A stretch of 64,000 nucleotides of DNA from Desulfosarcina ovata subsp. ovata. Its GTDB lineage: Bacteria > Desulfobacterota > Desulfobacteria > Desulfobacterales > Desulfosarcinaceae. Location: positions 434,001 to 498,000 of the forward strand of contig NZ_AP021879.1 in assembly GCF_009689005.1 (NCBI RefSeq). The letters run 5' to 3'. The position numbers and the translations under genes are program-made. The notes under the pieces are model-generated. The model had not been told where the DNA came from and did no database searches. It saw nothing but the letters and a program-made list of their open reading frames with translations. Positions 55,007-64,000 of this stretch are shown here, piece by piece; positions within the stretch are counted from its first letter, which is position 1, and the number at the start of each line of letters is the position of its first letter.

Positions 55007-55231
55007 ATGTCAAACAATTTCAGAATGTTTTTCAAGTTACAGGAATTATCTATTAATTTAATCCAAGCTCAAAAAACGAAAACAATAGTTACACATGATG
55101 CAACCAATACGGAAATATTTAATGAATCGATCACCTTAGAATTAAAAAAATTTCGCTTTGAACAACTTATATCAAATCAACACTCTCGCCAAGCTCAGCT
55201 TAAACAAATAACACATATAAAAAGGACATAA
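55007..55231 (+). CDS. Small uncharacterised protein inside the I-C operon
   Basis: A 74-residue protein with an ATG at 55007 behind GGAGA, ending one base before cas5. The sequence is MSNNFRMFFKLQELSINLIQ followed by a polar middle (THDATNTEIFNESITLEL) and a basic tail (SRQAQLKQITHIKRT). It is AT-rich compared with its neighbours. I recognise no family, membrane segment or catalytic motif. The position between cas3 and cas5, just after the candidate crRNA-controlled promoter, makes it a candidate regulator, anti-CRISPR-like or toxin protein. All of these are speculation. Confidence 0.68.
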   Translation: MSNNFRMFFKLQELSINLIQAQKTKTIVTHDATNTEIFNESITLELKKFRFEQLISNQHSRQAQLKQITHIKRT

Positions 55232-55232
55232 A

Positions 55233-55895
55233 ATGAATAAAAGCAGTCCATTTAGGCTTAAGGTAAGCGGTCCAAATGCCTGTTTTACCCGGCCGGAAAT
55301 GAAAGTTGAGCGGGTGTCCTATGATGTGATGACGCCTTCCGCCGCCCGGGGAATTTTGGAGGCGATCCTCTGGAAACCGGCCATCTTCTGGAAAATTCTA
55401 CAAATTGATGTGATGAATCCAATTAAATGGGAATCTGTCCGGCGTAATGAAGTGGGGGCGGTGGTATCCGCGAGAAATGCCAAGACCGCGATGCGTGAAG
55501 GTTCCGGCTTTCTTGGACTTTATATAGAGAAAGAGCGTCAACAGCGGGCAGGACTTTTTCTTCGCGATGTGGCTTATGTCATTCACGCTGAATTTGAATT
55601 AACCGCCAGGGCCGGTCCCGAGGACAATGTTGTTAAATTCGAACAGATGTTTATCCGCCGGGCATCCCAGGGACAGTGCTTTCACCGCCCATATTTTGGA
55701 TGTCGTGAATTCCCCGTTGATTTTGAATTCATACCAAAAGATGCGTCAGATCTACCAGCCATCGCCAAGACACACGATTTCGGATGGATGCTCCACGATA
55801 TCGATTATTCCGGCAAGGAGCCCATGCCCCAATTTTTCAACGCTAAAATGGTCAACGGCAAAATCGACCTTCGTAATGTGGAGGTGCGCTCATGA
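55233..55895 (+). CDS. cas5: Cas5c (type I-C, crRNA processing)
   Basis: A 220-residue Cas5d/Cas5c-type RAMP: FRLKVSGPNACFTRPEMKVERVSYDVMTPSAARGILEAILWKPAIFW is the typical start. RRNEVGAVVSARNA and CFHRPYFGCREFPVDFE are also characteristic. In I-C this protein replaces Cas6: it cuts the repeat and stays on the 5' handle. The ATG follows AAAGGAC, one base after the small ORF. It overlaps cas8 by 4 bases. Confidence 0.96.
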   Translation: MNKSSPFRLKVSGPNACFTRPEMKVERVSYDVMTPSAARGILEAILWKPAIFWKILQIDVMNPIKWESVRRNEVGAVVSARNAKTAMREGSGFLGLYIEKERQQRAGLFLRDVAYVIHAEFELTARAGPEDNVVKFEQMFIRRASQGQCFHRPYFGCREFPVDFEFIPKDASDLPAIAKTHDFGWMLHDIDYSGKEPMPQFFNAKMVNGKIDLRNVEVRS

Positions 55896-57667
55896 TTCTG
55901 AACGCCTTGTCAGCTTATTACCAGCGGCTTGCCGATGACCCAGGCGTAGATGTTGCCCCCCTCGGATTTGAACACAAGGCAATTGATTTTTTGATTAAGC
56001 TTGATGACGCCGGTAAATTCGTTAACTTTCACGATCTTCGCGAAGGTACCGGAAAGAAGCGCAAAGGGCGACTATCGCTAGTGCCTAAGGGAATCAAGCG
56101 TTCGTCGGGTATCGCCGCTAACCTTCTCTGGGACACGGTTCCGTATGTTTTGGGGAGGGCATTGCCTGAAAAAGGCAAAAATATAGAAAAAAGTTCAGCC
56201 CGAGCGGTGGAACAACATAAAGCGTTTGTCGAAAAAGTCGAACAAACCTTGAGCGGGTGTTCCGATAGGGGAGCTATGGCTGTCCTGTCATTTTTACGCT
56301 GCGGCGAGTTCAATCCTATTTTTGAACATACGCTTTGGGATGAGGTGGAACAGAGTGGGGGAAACATCACTTTTTCCCTTGCCGGGGATACACAGCTGGT
56401 TTGTCAACACCCCGAAGTAGTTGCCGCCATTTCGGAAAAATTGAAGCCCGAAGGTGAGCTCCAGGCCTGTTCGGTTAGCGGTAAAAAAAATGTTCCTGCT
56501 ATTCTGCATACGGCCATTAAAGGGGTTTGGGGCGCGCAATCCTCTGGAGCGAACATTGTTTCTTTCAATCTCGATGCATTTCGCTCTTTTGGAAAGAAAC
56601 AAGGTTTCAATGCTCCGGTCGGATCATCCATTGAATTCGCATACACCACCGCCCTGAATTATCTGCTCGCTTCGGCCAATCAGCGAATGCAGGTCGGCGA
56701 TGCCAGCACTGTTTTTTGGGCCAGGGACCCGTGTGATTTTGAAAAGGATCTCCATCCCATTTTAGCTCCGAAAAAAGGAGAAGAAGCCGTAAGCTACAAT
56801 AAAATCAGAGGCCTGCTAAGCGCTGTAAAAACAGGTCTCCCGCTTGGTGAAGAAGATCTGCCATTTTACGTCCTTGGATTGGCGCCGAATGCCTCTCGTA
56901 TTGCCGTTCGTTTTTGGTGCGAGGGCAATGTAAAAAAGATAAAAGAGCGTGTGGCGGAACATTTCCTTGATATAGAGATGGTTCGCGCGCCCCATGATCC
57001 CGAATTTTTATCCTTGTTCCAGTTATTGGTTTCAACGGCAACGGAACGAAAAGCCGATAACATTCCACCTAATCTCGGTGGCGAGGTTGCCCGTTCGGTT
57101 TTTACCGGAACCGCCTACCCGCGCACCTTGTTTGCAAATGCCATACGCCGCTGCAAAGCGGAACAGAAAGTGACCTTTGCGCGCGCTTCGATCATAAAAG
57201 GCGTCCTAACGCGTATGTCGCGTACTTCTAACTTAAAAGATAAGGAGGTGTCCGTGGCACTGGATAAGAGCTACGACAACATCGGTTACGTGCTCGGCCG
57301 GCTTTTTGCTGTTCTTGAATGGATTCAGGAACTGGCGCACACACCCGAAGGAAAAAAACGGCAGAACCTAAATAAAACTATCCGCGATACATATTTCGGC
57401 GCCGCGACTAGTTCACCGTTGATTACTTTCAAACGGTTGGACGAACTCTCCGTGCACCATCTGGCAAAAATAAGGAATTCCGGTAAGGGTATCGTCTGGT
57501 TGGAACAACTGAAACAGGAAGTCTTCGGGCATATTCCCGCCAAAGGAATACCTTCCATTCTCGATCTTGAAGACCAGGGACGATTTTCTGTTGGGTACTA
57601 TCACCAGCGCCAGGATTTTTTTACCAGTAAAAAAACTGAAGAAATAAAGGAGAATACTAATGGGTGA
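55892..57667 (+). CDS. cas8c: Cas8c (Csd1), type I-C large subunit
   Basis: A 591-residue Csd1 protein: it begins [25 protein letters not shown], with [56 protein letters not shown], and TVFWARDP in the expected order. It recognises the PAM and helps position the R-loop. An internal start would give the small Cas11c subunit seen in other I-C systems; I could not place it. It overlaps cas5 by 4 bases and cas7 by 8. Confidence 0.96.
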   Translation: MILNALSAYYQRLADDPGVDVAPLGFEHKAIDFLIKLDDAGKFVNFHDLREGTGKKRKGRLSLVPKGIKRSSGIAANLLWDTVPYVLGRALPEKGKNIEKSSARAVEQHKAFVEKVEQTLSGCSDRGAMAVLSFLRCGEFNPIFEHTLWDEVEQSGGNITFSLAGDTQLVCQHPEVVAAISEKLKPEGELQACSVSGKKNVPAILHTAIKGVWGAQSSGANIVSFNLDAFRSFGKKQGFNAPVGSSIEFAYTTALNYLLASANQRMQVGDASTVFWARDPCDFEKDLHPILAPKKGEEAVSYNKIRGLLSAVKTGLPLGEEDLPFYVLGLAPNASRIAVRFWCEGNVKKIKERVAEHFLDIEMVRAPHDPEFLSLFQLLVSTATERKADNIPPNLGGEVARSVFTGTAYPRTLFANAIRRCKAEQKVTFARASIIKGVLTRMSRTSNLKDKEVSVALDKSYDNIGYVLGRLFAVLEWIQELAHTPEGKKRQNLNKTIRDTYFGAATSSPLITFKRLDELSVHHLAKIRNSGKGIVWLEQLKQEVFGHIPAKGIPSILDLEDQGRFSVGYYHQRQDFFTSKKTEEIKENTNG

Positions 57668-58520
57668 AGCCATTAAAAACCGCTATGAATTTATACTGTT
57701 GTTCGATGTCAAGGACGGCAACCCCAATGGAGACCCCGATGCCGGAAATCTACCACGCATTGATCCCGAAACAGGCAACGGGCTGGTGACCGATGTTTGT
57801 CTTAAACGAAAAGTGCGTAATTATGTCGGTTTGGTAAAAGGCGAACAACCCCCTTATGAGATCTATGTAAAAGAAAAGGCTGTGCTCAATCGCGCTCACG
57901 AACGTGCTTATAAAGCATATGATTTGAAGCCCGAGGCAAAAAAGCTCCCTAAAAAAGAAGAGGACGCTAAAAGAGTGACTGGATGGATGTGCCAGAACTT
58001 TTTCGACATCCGGACATTCGGAGCTGTAATGAGCACCGAAATAAATGCCGGCCAGGTTCGAGGACCGGTGCAATTTGGTTTTGGGCGCAGTGTTGACCGT
58101 ATCTTTACCGGAGAACACACCATTACACGAATGGCCGTGACCAAAGAAGAAGATTTGGAAAAGGAGCGCACCATGGGGCGCAAATTTACCATTCCTTACG
58201 GATTATACAAAGTTCACGGTTTTATATCAGCACCGTTGGCAAAGCAAACCGGTTTTACCGAAGATGATTTGGAACTATTCTGGAAAGCACTCATCAATAT
58301 GTTCGATCATGATAGGTCTGCCGCTCGTGGTGAAATGGCTCCCCAAAAGCTAATCGTCTTCAAGCATGAATCCGAATTGGGGAATGCGCCTGCTCAGAAA
58401 CTGTTTGGCCTCGTTAATGTGGAGAAAAATTGCGGTGAGCGTCCACCTCGCTCGTTCGACGACTACACCGTATCCATCGACAATGCACCGGAGAAGGTTG
58501 AAATTTTGGAAATGTTGTAA
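57660..58520 (+). CDS. cas7: Cas7c (Csd2), type I-C backbone
   Basis: A 286-residue Csd2: [52 protein letters not shown] is the family hallmark. It continues with [32 protein letters not shown] and ends [14 protein letters not shown]. Several copies wrap the spacer part of crRNA. It overlaps cas8c by 8 bases, so the three effector genes are translationally coupled. The following gene block is not cas-related. Confidence 0.97.
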   Translation: MGEAIKNRYEFILLFDVKDGNPNGDPDAGNLPRIDPETGNGLVTDVCLKRKVRNYVGLVKGEQPPYEIYVKEKAVLNRAHERAYKAYDLKPEAKKLPKKEEDAKRVTGWMCQNFFDIRTFGAVMSTEINAGQVRGPVQFGFGRSVDRIFTGEHTITRMAVTKEEDLEKERTMGRKFTIPYGLYKVHGFISAPLAKQTGFTEDDLELFWKALINMFDHDRSAARGEMAPQKLIVFKHESELGNAPAQKLFGLVNVEKNCGERPPRSFDDYTVSIDNAPEKVEILEML

Positions 58521-58547
58521 AACGCACAAATATAAAGAGTTAAAGGC

Positions 58548-58895
58548 ATGCTATACTTTCTGACAAACTTAGACCCCGACCTCAAAAAAGCCCTGATAGC
58601 CCAACTCAGGAACTTGTGGACGCATACCTCCACGGCCATCGAGGGGAATACCCTTACCATAGGTGAAACCGCATTTGTGCTGGAAGAGGGGTTGACCATC
58701 GCCGGCAAGCCGCTGAAAGACCATCAGGAAGTAGTCGGCCATGCCAGGGCCATCGACCTGGTTTATGAATGCCTGGAACAGGGGCGAGCCTTTGCCGAAG
58801 CGGATTTGTTCGCCTCGCGTAAGGCGGTACAGACAGATGAAACCGCTTGCCGATTTCTGCAAAACAGCCTGGCAAGCATCGATGGAATTGGTTGA
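58548..58895 (+). pseudogene. Truncated Fic-family protein
   Basis: A 115-residue fragment with the Fic N-terminal region: LWTHTSTAIEGNTLTIGET holds the inhibitory helix motif (S/T)xxxE(G/N)N, and LKDHQEVVGHARAIDLVYECL follows. The AMP-transfer motif HPFxDGNGR is absent. The last 35 residues lose similarity, so the gene is cut. It stands 27 bases after cas7, interrupting the cas operon before cas4. Confidence 0.75.
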
Positions 58896-58934
58896 TGAAG
58901 CCAGTAAGAAACAACAGGCCAGAGAGAAAACAAC

Positions 58935-59279
58935 TCAGTCTACCAACTGATTGGTTTCAATCCCCAGGGCCTTGGCCAGTTTTTCCAGGGTGGCCGTTCG
59001 GTTGTTGCTTGCTGTACGTTCCATCTGAGACAGGGCCGACTGGGTGATATCGGCGCGTCGGGCAACCTCTTTCTGGGTCAGACCAAGATGTTTGCGCCAG
59101 GCTTTTAAAAGGTTGAACTCTTTTTCGATGACAAGCTCGACGACTTCATGGGGGATGATGGCCTCGCTGTCTTCGGCTTTTTCGAGAAGACGAAGATAAT
59201 CCATATACGGTACAACAGCGTATTCGGGTTTTCCATTTCGGCTGATTACTTGGACATTATGAAGTGTAGGTGCGTTCAT
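58935..59279 (-). CDS. HTH antitoxin (XRE) of a RelE-type pair
   Basis: A 114-residue protein starting at the ATG at 59279. The N-terminal part (VQVISRNGKPEYAVVPYMDYLRLLEKAED) is Phd-like in shape, and the C-terminal part is an XRE HTH (LGLTQKEVARRADITQSALSQMER). It overlaps the toxin end by 23 bases, with the toxin gene first, as in HigBA. It runs against the cas genes and ends 39 bases from the Fic fragment. Confidence 0.88.
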   Translation of the reverse strand: MNAPTLHNVQVISRNGKPEYAVVPYMDYLRLLEKAEDSEAIIPHEVVELVIEKEFNLLKAWRKHLGLTQKEVARRADITQSALSQMERTASNNRTATLEKLAKALGIETNQLVD

Positions 59280-59511
59280 TCCGTTTTTTAATCTCCTCGA
59301 TGAGGATGATTTCAAGCTGTTCTGTAAAAATAATTCGCCAACGACCGACTCGCAGGCGATAGTCGTCACGGTTCTTGAGCTTTTTTACATCCTGACAGTC
59401 AGGAAAGCCTTCCAGTTTGCGAACGGCATTTGTGATTTTGACACGCTCGGCCTTTGATTTGATTTTGCGTAGTTGCCGGAGCGCTTTATTTCGCCACTGG
59501 ATAATTCTCAT
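59257..59511 (-). CDS. RelE-family toxin
   Basis: An 84-residue RelE-type toxin: QWRNKALRQLRKIKSKAERVKI, then LEGFPDCQDVKKLKNRDDYRLRVGRWRIIF and EIILIEEIKKR. The RDDYRLRVGRWRIIF stretch is standard. It would cut mRNA at the ribosome. It lies opposite to and 50 bases from the cas4 start, so the two share a short divergent promoter region. Confidence 0.9.
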   Translation of the reverse strand: MRIIQWRNKALRQLRKIKSKAERVKITNAVRKLEGFPDCQDVKKLKNRDDYRLRVGRWRIIFTEQLEIILIEEIKKRNERTYTS

Positions 59512-59561
59512 TTTTGTAATATAGACTAATTATATGAGTTAATCAAATGGAAATATAAGTT

Positions 59562-60206
59562 TTGTTTGCCGAATTAGATCTATTGGCCCTTTCCGCCCTT
59601 CAACATATTTGCTTCTGTGAGCGACAGTGCGCCCTGATTCATATTGAGCAGGTGTGGTTGGAGAACCGCTTTACCGCCGAGGGGCGCATCATGCATGAGC
59701 GGGTGGACACGGGTAAAAGTGAAAAGCGCCGCGATGTGCGCATTTCCTCGGCTGTCGCATTGCGTTCGTTGCGCCTGGGACTGATCGGTAAGGCCGATGT
59801 TGTCGAATTCCACCGTCAGCAGTCGCCGGGTGGGAAGACCATCTGGCAGCCTTTCCCGGTGGAATACAAACGGGGCCGGCCGAAAAAGGACAACTGCGAC
59901 AAAATCCAGCTATGCGCCCAGGCACTCTGCCTGGAGGAGATGCTGGATTGTCATATTGAGCATGGAGCCTTGTTTTATGGCAAGACCCGGCGTCGACAGG
60001 ATGTGGCTTTCGATGATGCCCTGCGCACCGAGACGATGCAGATGGCGGAACGGCTTCATGCGATGTTCGATGCACGCAAGACGCCGCCGCCGGTATTCGA
60101 TAAACGCTGCCCGAACTGCTCTTTCATCTCTTATTGCATGCCGGAGAAACTGGATGGAAAAAAGCGTGTCTCGCGATATCTCGAATCGATCAGAGAGGGG
60201 AAATGA
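59562..60206 (+). CDS. cas4: Cas4 exonuclease, type I-C adaptation
   Basis: A 214-residue Cas4: LLALSALQHICFCERQCALIHIEQ is the conserved start, with GLIGKADVVEFH and FPVEYKRGRPK giving the RecB-like nuclease Asp, Glu and Lys. The C-terminal CPNCSFISYC supplies Fe-S ligands with the first Cys. It trims prespacers at the PAM end. The start appears to be a TTG at 59562; no ATG is in frame upstream, and the start fits the family. It overlaps cas1 by 4 bases (ATGA). Confidence 0.94.
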   Translation: MFAELDLLALSALQHICFCERQCALIHIEQVWLENRFTAEGRIMHERVDTGKSEKRRDVRISSAVALRSLRLGLIGKADVVEFHRQQSPGGKTIWQPFPVEYKRGRPKKDNCDKIQLCAQALCLEEMLDCHIEHGALFYGKTRRRQDVAFDDALRTETMQMAERLHAMFDARKTPPPVFDKRCPNCSFISYCMPEKLDGKKRVSRYLESIREGK

Positions 60207-61234
60207 AAAAACACCTCAATACCTTGTTTGTCACCACCCAGGGCGCCTATCTGAATAAGGAAGGGGAGACGGTGGTCGTTTCCGTGGATCGTGAGAAGAA
60301 GCTTCAGCTTCCCATCCATACCCTGGATGGGATCGTCTGCTTCGGGCGCGTGCTGTGCAGCCCTTATCTGATGGGATTTTGTGCGGATCGGGATGTGGCC
60401 ATCAGTTTCTTGAGCGAACACGGCCGTTTTCTTGCCCGGGTCCAGGGGCCGGTGTCGGGAAATGTGTTGTTACGGAGGGAGCAGTATCGACGGGCGGACA
60501 ACATGGACGCTTCAGCTCAGATCGCCCATGGGGTTCTTGTCGGCAAACTGGCCAATTCGCGCACCGTGCTGCAGCGGGTGGTCAGGGATCACGGCGACAA
60601 GGTCGATGCGGCCGGAATTAATTCGGCGGCGAACCATATTTCAGCGTTGCTTAAGAGTACCGGATCGGATGTTCCCCTAGATTCCTTGAGGGGCATGGAA
60701 GGGGATGCGGCCCGAGTGTATTTTGGGGCTTTTGACCACCTCATCGTCAATAAGGCCAATGGATTTTCTTTCAACGGGCGCAATCGCCGGCCGCCGCTTG
60801 ATCCGGTCAACTGCCTCCTCTCTTTTGTTTATACCCTGTTGCTCCACGACGTGCGTTCCGCACTTGAGTCGGTCGGGCTGGATTCGGCTGTGGGCTTCCT
60901 GCACCGTGACCGGCCCGGGCGGCCCAGCCTGGCACTGGACATGATGGAAGAATTCCGGCCGGTCATTGCCGATCGGCTTGTCCTGTCATTGATCAATCGT
61001 GGACAGGCCGCGAAAAAGGATTTCTCAACCCAGGAAACCGGTGCCGTGACCATGAGCGATGAATTGCGCAAAACCGTGCTGGTCACCTATCAGAAACGCA
61101 AACAGGATGAGATCTTTCACCCGTTTTTGGAGGAAAAGGTTACCGTGGGGCTGCTGTTCAGCACCCAGGCGCTTTTGCTGGCGCGTCATCTGCGCGGCGA
61201 TCTGGATGCCTATCCACCCTTTGTCTGGAGGTAA
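60203..61234 (+). CDS. cas1: Cas1 integrase, type I-C
   Basis: A 343-residue type I-C Cas1. It starts MKKHLNTLFVTTQGAYLNKEG at the ATG at 60203, in the ATGA overlap with cas4, preceded by AGAGGGGA. It has LRGMEGDAARVYFGAF (Glu), NGRNRRPPLDPVNCLLSFVYTLL, SAVGFLHRDRPGRPSLALDMMEEFRP (His, Asp). It inserts spacers into the array at 61738. It is distinct from the RT-linked Cas1 at 7817. Confidence 0.97.
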   Translation: MKKHLNTLFVTTQGAYLNKEGETVVVSVDREKKLQLPIHTLDGIVCFGRVLCSPYLMGFCADRDVAISFLSEHGRFLARVQGPVSGNVLLRREQYRRADNMDASAQIAHGVLVGKLANSRTVLQRVVRDHGDKVDAAGINSAANHISALLKSTGSDVPLDSLRGMEGDAARVYFGAFDHLIVNKANGFSFNGRNRRPPLDPVNCLLSFVYTLLLHDVRSALESVGLDSAVGFLHRDRPGRPSLALDMMEEFRPVIADRLVLSLINRGQAAKKDFSTQETGAVTMSDELRKTVLVTYQKRKQDEIFHPFLEEKVTVGLLFSTQALLLARHLRGDLDAYPPFVWR

Positions 61235-61239
61235 ATGTT

Positions 61240-61530
61240 ATGATGGTGCTTGTCAGTTATGACGTGTCGACGATTGATGAGGAAGGACCGGGTCGTCTGA
61301 GGCGGGTGGCCAAAATCTGCAAGAACTACGGTCAGCGTGTGCAGTATTCGGTTTTCGAATGCATTGTCGACCCGGCGCAATGGACGGTTCTCAAACAGAA
61401 ACTGACTGACCAGATCGAAACAGGCACCGATAGCCTCCGGTTTTACTTTCTCGGGGCCAATTGGAAAAATCGCATCGAGCATGTGGGCCTGGAGAAAAGC
61501 TTCGACCAGGAAGGTCCCTTGATCGTGTAA
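61240..61530 (+). CDS. cas2: Cas2, type I-C
   Basis: A 96-residue Cas2: MVLVSYDVSTIDEEGPGRLRRVAKICKNYGQRVQYSVFECIVD is the typical start. It ends FDQEGPLIV. GGAGG precedes the ATG at 61240; an ATG at 61243 is possible. It lies 5 bases after cas1 and precedes the leader. Confidence 0.96.
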   Translation: MMVLVSYDVSTIDEEGPGRLRRVAKICKNYGQRVQYSVFECIVDPAQWTVLKQKLTDQIETGTDSLRFYFLGANWKNRIEHVGLEKSFDQEGPLIV

Positions 61531-61737
61531 ACGCAATTTGAGCTCCAATAACACCCGATGCGAACCCCAAACGGACAAGATTTTACCGGGATGTTCGCGT
61601 TGTCGTTTATCTGACTGATTTAAATGCAAATAGAAAAATGAGGGATTTTTTCAGTGAGAACTTTAACGGCCTTGAAACGTCATATCGCGGATGACCGCAA
61701 GATTGTACCTATAGAAACAGGACGTTAAAGTGCAGCA
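61531..61737 (+). promoter_or_regulatory. Leader of the I-C array
   Basis: This 207-base region between cas2 and the first repeat has no gene. Given the repeat direction, with ATTGAAAC at the 3' end on the plus strand, the leader must be here. AT-rich tracts near 61620-61660 could hold the array promoter. Confidence 0.75.
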
Positions 61738-64000
61738 GTCGCTCCCTTCACGGGAGCGTGGATTGAAACGGCACAGATATTTCATCAAGTAGTTGAGCAA
61801 GTTCGAGTCGCTCCCTTCACGGGAGCGTGGATTGAAACCTGTACCGTGGCATCGGTCACATGTGTACCAACCGTCGCTCCCTTCACGGGAGCGTGGATTG
61901 AAACTGGCTCGATCACCTGGAATAGGTGCAACCCCTTCGTCGCTCCCTTCACGGGAGCGTGGATTGAAACTCAATCATAGCGCATGAGGTGTAAAAAATG
62001 ACCAGTCGCTCCCTTCACGGGAGCGTGGATTGAAACATTCCCGGACCAGTAGAATTTGTAGACGTAGATTGTCGCTCCCTTCACGGGAGCGTGGATTGAA
62101 ACAGTTCAACTATGATGATCTGACGTGGCGCGAGTGGTCGCTCCCTTCACGGGAGCGTGGATTGAAACAGACATTACGCGCGACCTACTGTTGCAATCAA
62201 CGTCGCTCCCTTCACGGGAGCGTGGATTGAAACCGGGTTTCAAACGGCCAGAACTGATGGAAAGAGGGTCGCTCCCTTCACGGGAGCGTGGATTGAAACC
62301 GGTAATACCGATGGGGCCGATTGATGGGATTCGTCGCTCCCTTCACGGGAGCGTGGATTGAAACTGAGATACACCTATTGATTCAAGCGCCTCACCAACC
62401 GTCGCTCCCTTCACGGGAGCGTGGATTGAAACCACCTAACCATTGTGTTCACGCCCCGTGATCCAGGTCGCTCCCTTCACGGGAGCGTGGATTGAAACTT
62501 GAGCCCGTCGAATAGTTCGTTGGAAAAACTCGTCGCTCCCTTCACGGGAGCGTGGATTGAAACAGAACCGGAAACACCGAAAACACGGTCACAAAGGTCG
62601 CTCCCTTCACGGGAGCGTGGATTGAAACCTGGCTGCCGGCAGCAACCGTGTAAAGAGTCCCGTCGCTCCCTTCACGGGAGCGTGGATTGAAACGAATTGA
62701 GATACTTCGCGCAAAGTCACCCAATGGTGTCGCTCCCTTCACGGGAGCGTGGATTGAAACTCAAATAATCCATTTTTATCTGCATGAACGCGTCAGTCGC
62801 TCCCTTCACGGGAGCGTGGATTGAAACAACTTTTGTGAATCCTCCCGCGTATCCCATACGCGTCGCTCCCTTCACGGGAGCGTGGATTGAAACTTCCGCG
62901 ATGGCGTCTAAAACGTCGTCGATGTCGTGTCGCTCCCTTCACGGGAGCGTGGATTGAAACTCTTGACGGCGTTGAAGACACACTCGATCAGCTCGTCGCT
63001 CCCTTCACGGGAGCGTGGATTGAAACAAATCGTGAGCTCCTCCCGATCCCAACTGGGTCTGTCGCTCCCTTCACGGGAGCGTGGATTGAAACAAGCGTCT
63101 GGAGCTTTTTCTCTGCGGTTGCCGTGTCGCTCCCTTCACGGGAGCGTGGATTGAAACGGTCATTGTTTCGATAGCCGTGGAATCCCATCCCGTCGCTCCC
63201 TTCACGGGAGCGTGGATTGAAACTCGCGTAGGATTGCATCGGTAACCCCATCTCCCGGGTCGCTCCCTTCACGGGAGCGTGGATTGAAACGATCCTACCG
63301 CAAGATAGCAATCATCGACGTGCGTCGCTCCCTTCACGGGAGCGTGGATTGAAACAGCATCGAAAAATCGAGCATAGAGTTTGCGCTCAGTCGCTCCCTT
63401 CACGGGAGCGTGGATTGAAACCGTAACATCGCCACTGAGGTCTGTTGACCCTGTAAGGTCGCTCCCTTCACGGGAGCGTGGATTGAAACAGTCGACTGGT
63501 AATCGATGGCCATTATGAGCCGCGTCGCTCCCTTCACGGGAGCGTGGATTGAAACGGAAATCCGCTCTTGATCCCGTCAAGCATGTTCGTCGCTCCCTTC
63601 ACGGGAGCGTGGATTGAAACCCTACCCGGTGCTTTTTAAGGACGCGGAAGGCGGTCGCTCCCTTCACGGGAGCGTGGATTGAAACCCAGAAGACATCGTC
63701 TCCATGGTGCAGGAATGGGTCGCTCCCTTCACGGGAGCGTGGATTGAAACATTGAACGCTTTACAGCGAACCCCTTATAGGATCGTCGCTCCCTTCACGG
63801 GAGCGTGGATTGAAACTGATGAGCCAACCTAACAGCAAAAACAAAGGAGAGTCGCTCCCTTCACGGGAGCGTGGATTGAAACATTTTTTTTTATCCCTCT
63901 CTTTCAAACTTGAAACGTCGCTCCCTTCACGGGAGCGTGGATTGAAACAATGATTGAGAACGGTTACAAGAACATCGGTAAACGTCGCTCCCTTCACGGG
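61738..64000 (+). CRISPR. Type I-C CRISPR array, at least 34 full repeats, continues beyond window
   Basis: I count 34 complete copies of a 32-base repeat (starts GTCGCTCCCT, ends GTGGATTGAAAC, palindromic GCTCCC/GGGAGC) from 61738, plus a partial one at 63984-64000 cut by the window edge. Spacers are about 33-36 bases. The repeat is the usual I-C type, cut by Cas5c. No degenerate repeat was seen in this part, as expected at the leader-proximal side. Confidence 0.98.

Noticed and set aside
61663..63997. Short frames repeating SLPSRERGLK or FNPRSREGSD
   Set aside because: They are translations of the I-C CRISPR repeat.

Overview
The window looks like a chromosomal segment of a sulfate-reducing Desulfobacterota (class Desulfobacteria, probably Desulfosarcina-like). 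The taxonomic call is inferred from gene content: an AhbC-type radical-SAM enzyme of the alternative heme pathway, a PylB-type methylornithine synthase beside a corrinoid-methyltransferase-like protein, a long PPi-type phosphofructokinase, and many dispersed intergenic repeats. No rRNA or tRNA gene was seen. Housekeeping genes sit between two complete but unlike CRISPR-Cas loci.

Layout: 1-4.6 kb holds ahbC (cut by the window edge), a ClpX-like ATPase, a PHP phosphoesterase and a Phd/ParE-type toxin-antitoxin pair. 4.6-7.0 kb is repeat-rich DNA with a HigBA pair. 7.0-27.5 kb is one co-oriented (minus strand) type III-D-like CRISPR locus. In transcription order it has Cas6, an NE0113/Crn1-like CARF protein, Cas10 (GGDD, no HD), a Csm3-like RAMP, Csx10, a double RAMP, Csx19, a TIGR03986 RAMP, a SIR2-TPR protein, a 37-repeat array, Csx16, a membrane CARF protein, a membrane coiled-coil protein, a soluble coiled-coil protein, two Cas2, Cas1 and a stand-alone reverse transcriptase. 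27.5-28.9 kb is the same repeat-rich DNA plus a 3' relic resembling the end of the phosphofructokinase gene. 28.9-50.6 kb is ordinary chromosome: PPi-phosphofructokinase, a polar amino-acid ABC transporter, a saccharopine-dehydrogenase-like enzyme, PylB plus a UroD-family protein, an RND efflux operon with a TetR regulator, a PilZ protein, a NifU-like scaffold, a thiolase and a large unknown protein. 50.7-64.0 kb is a type I-C locus (cas3, cas5, cas8, cas7, cas4, cas1, cas2) on the plus strand. Its array has at least 34 repeats and runs off the window. The locus is preceded by a truncated HTH regulator and a HicAB pair, and is interrupted by a Fic fragment and a toxin-antitoxin pair.

How they work together: the III-D module should detect RNA, make cyclic oligoadenylate through the Cas10 palm domain, and signal to CARF proteins, one of them membrane-anchored. 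Csx16 and the NE0113-family protein are candidate signal quenchers. The SIR2 protein is a candidate NAD+-depleting effector. RT-Cas1-Cas2 could acquire spacers from RNA. The I-C module is a DNA-targeting Cascade/Cas3 system with its own Cas4-Cas1-Cas2.

The strongest new signal lies in the 233-base gap between cas3 and cas5. A solitary degenerate I-C repeat on the minus strand is followed by a pseudo-spacer. Its first 17 bases match (14 of 17, all three differences wobble-compatible) a site next to a TTT motif just downstream of a TTGACA promoter that would drive the rest of the cas operon. This looks like a CreR/CreA-type crRNA-like autorepressor. The second is the membrane CARF, membrane coiled-coil and soluble coiled-coil gene set in the III-D locus.
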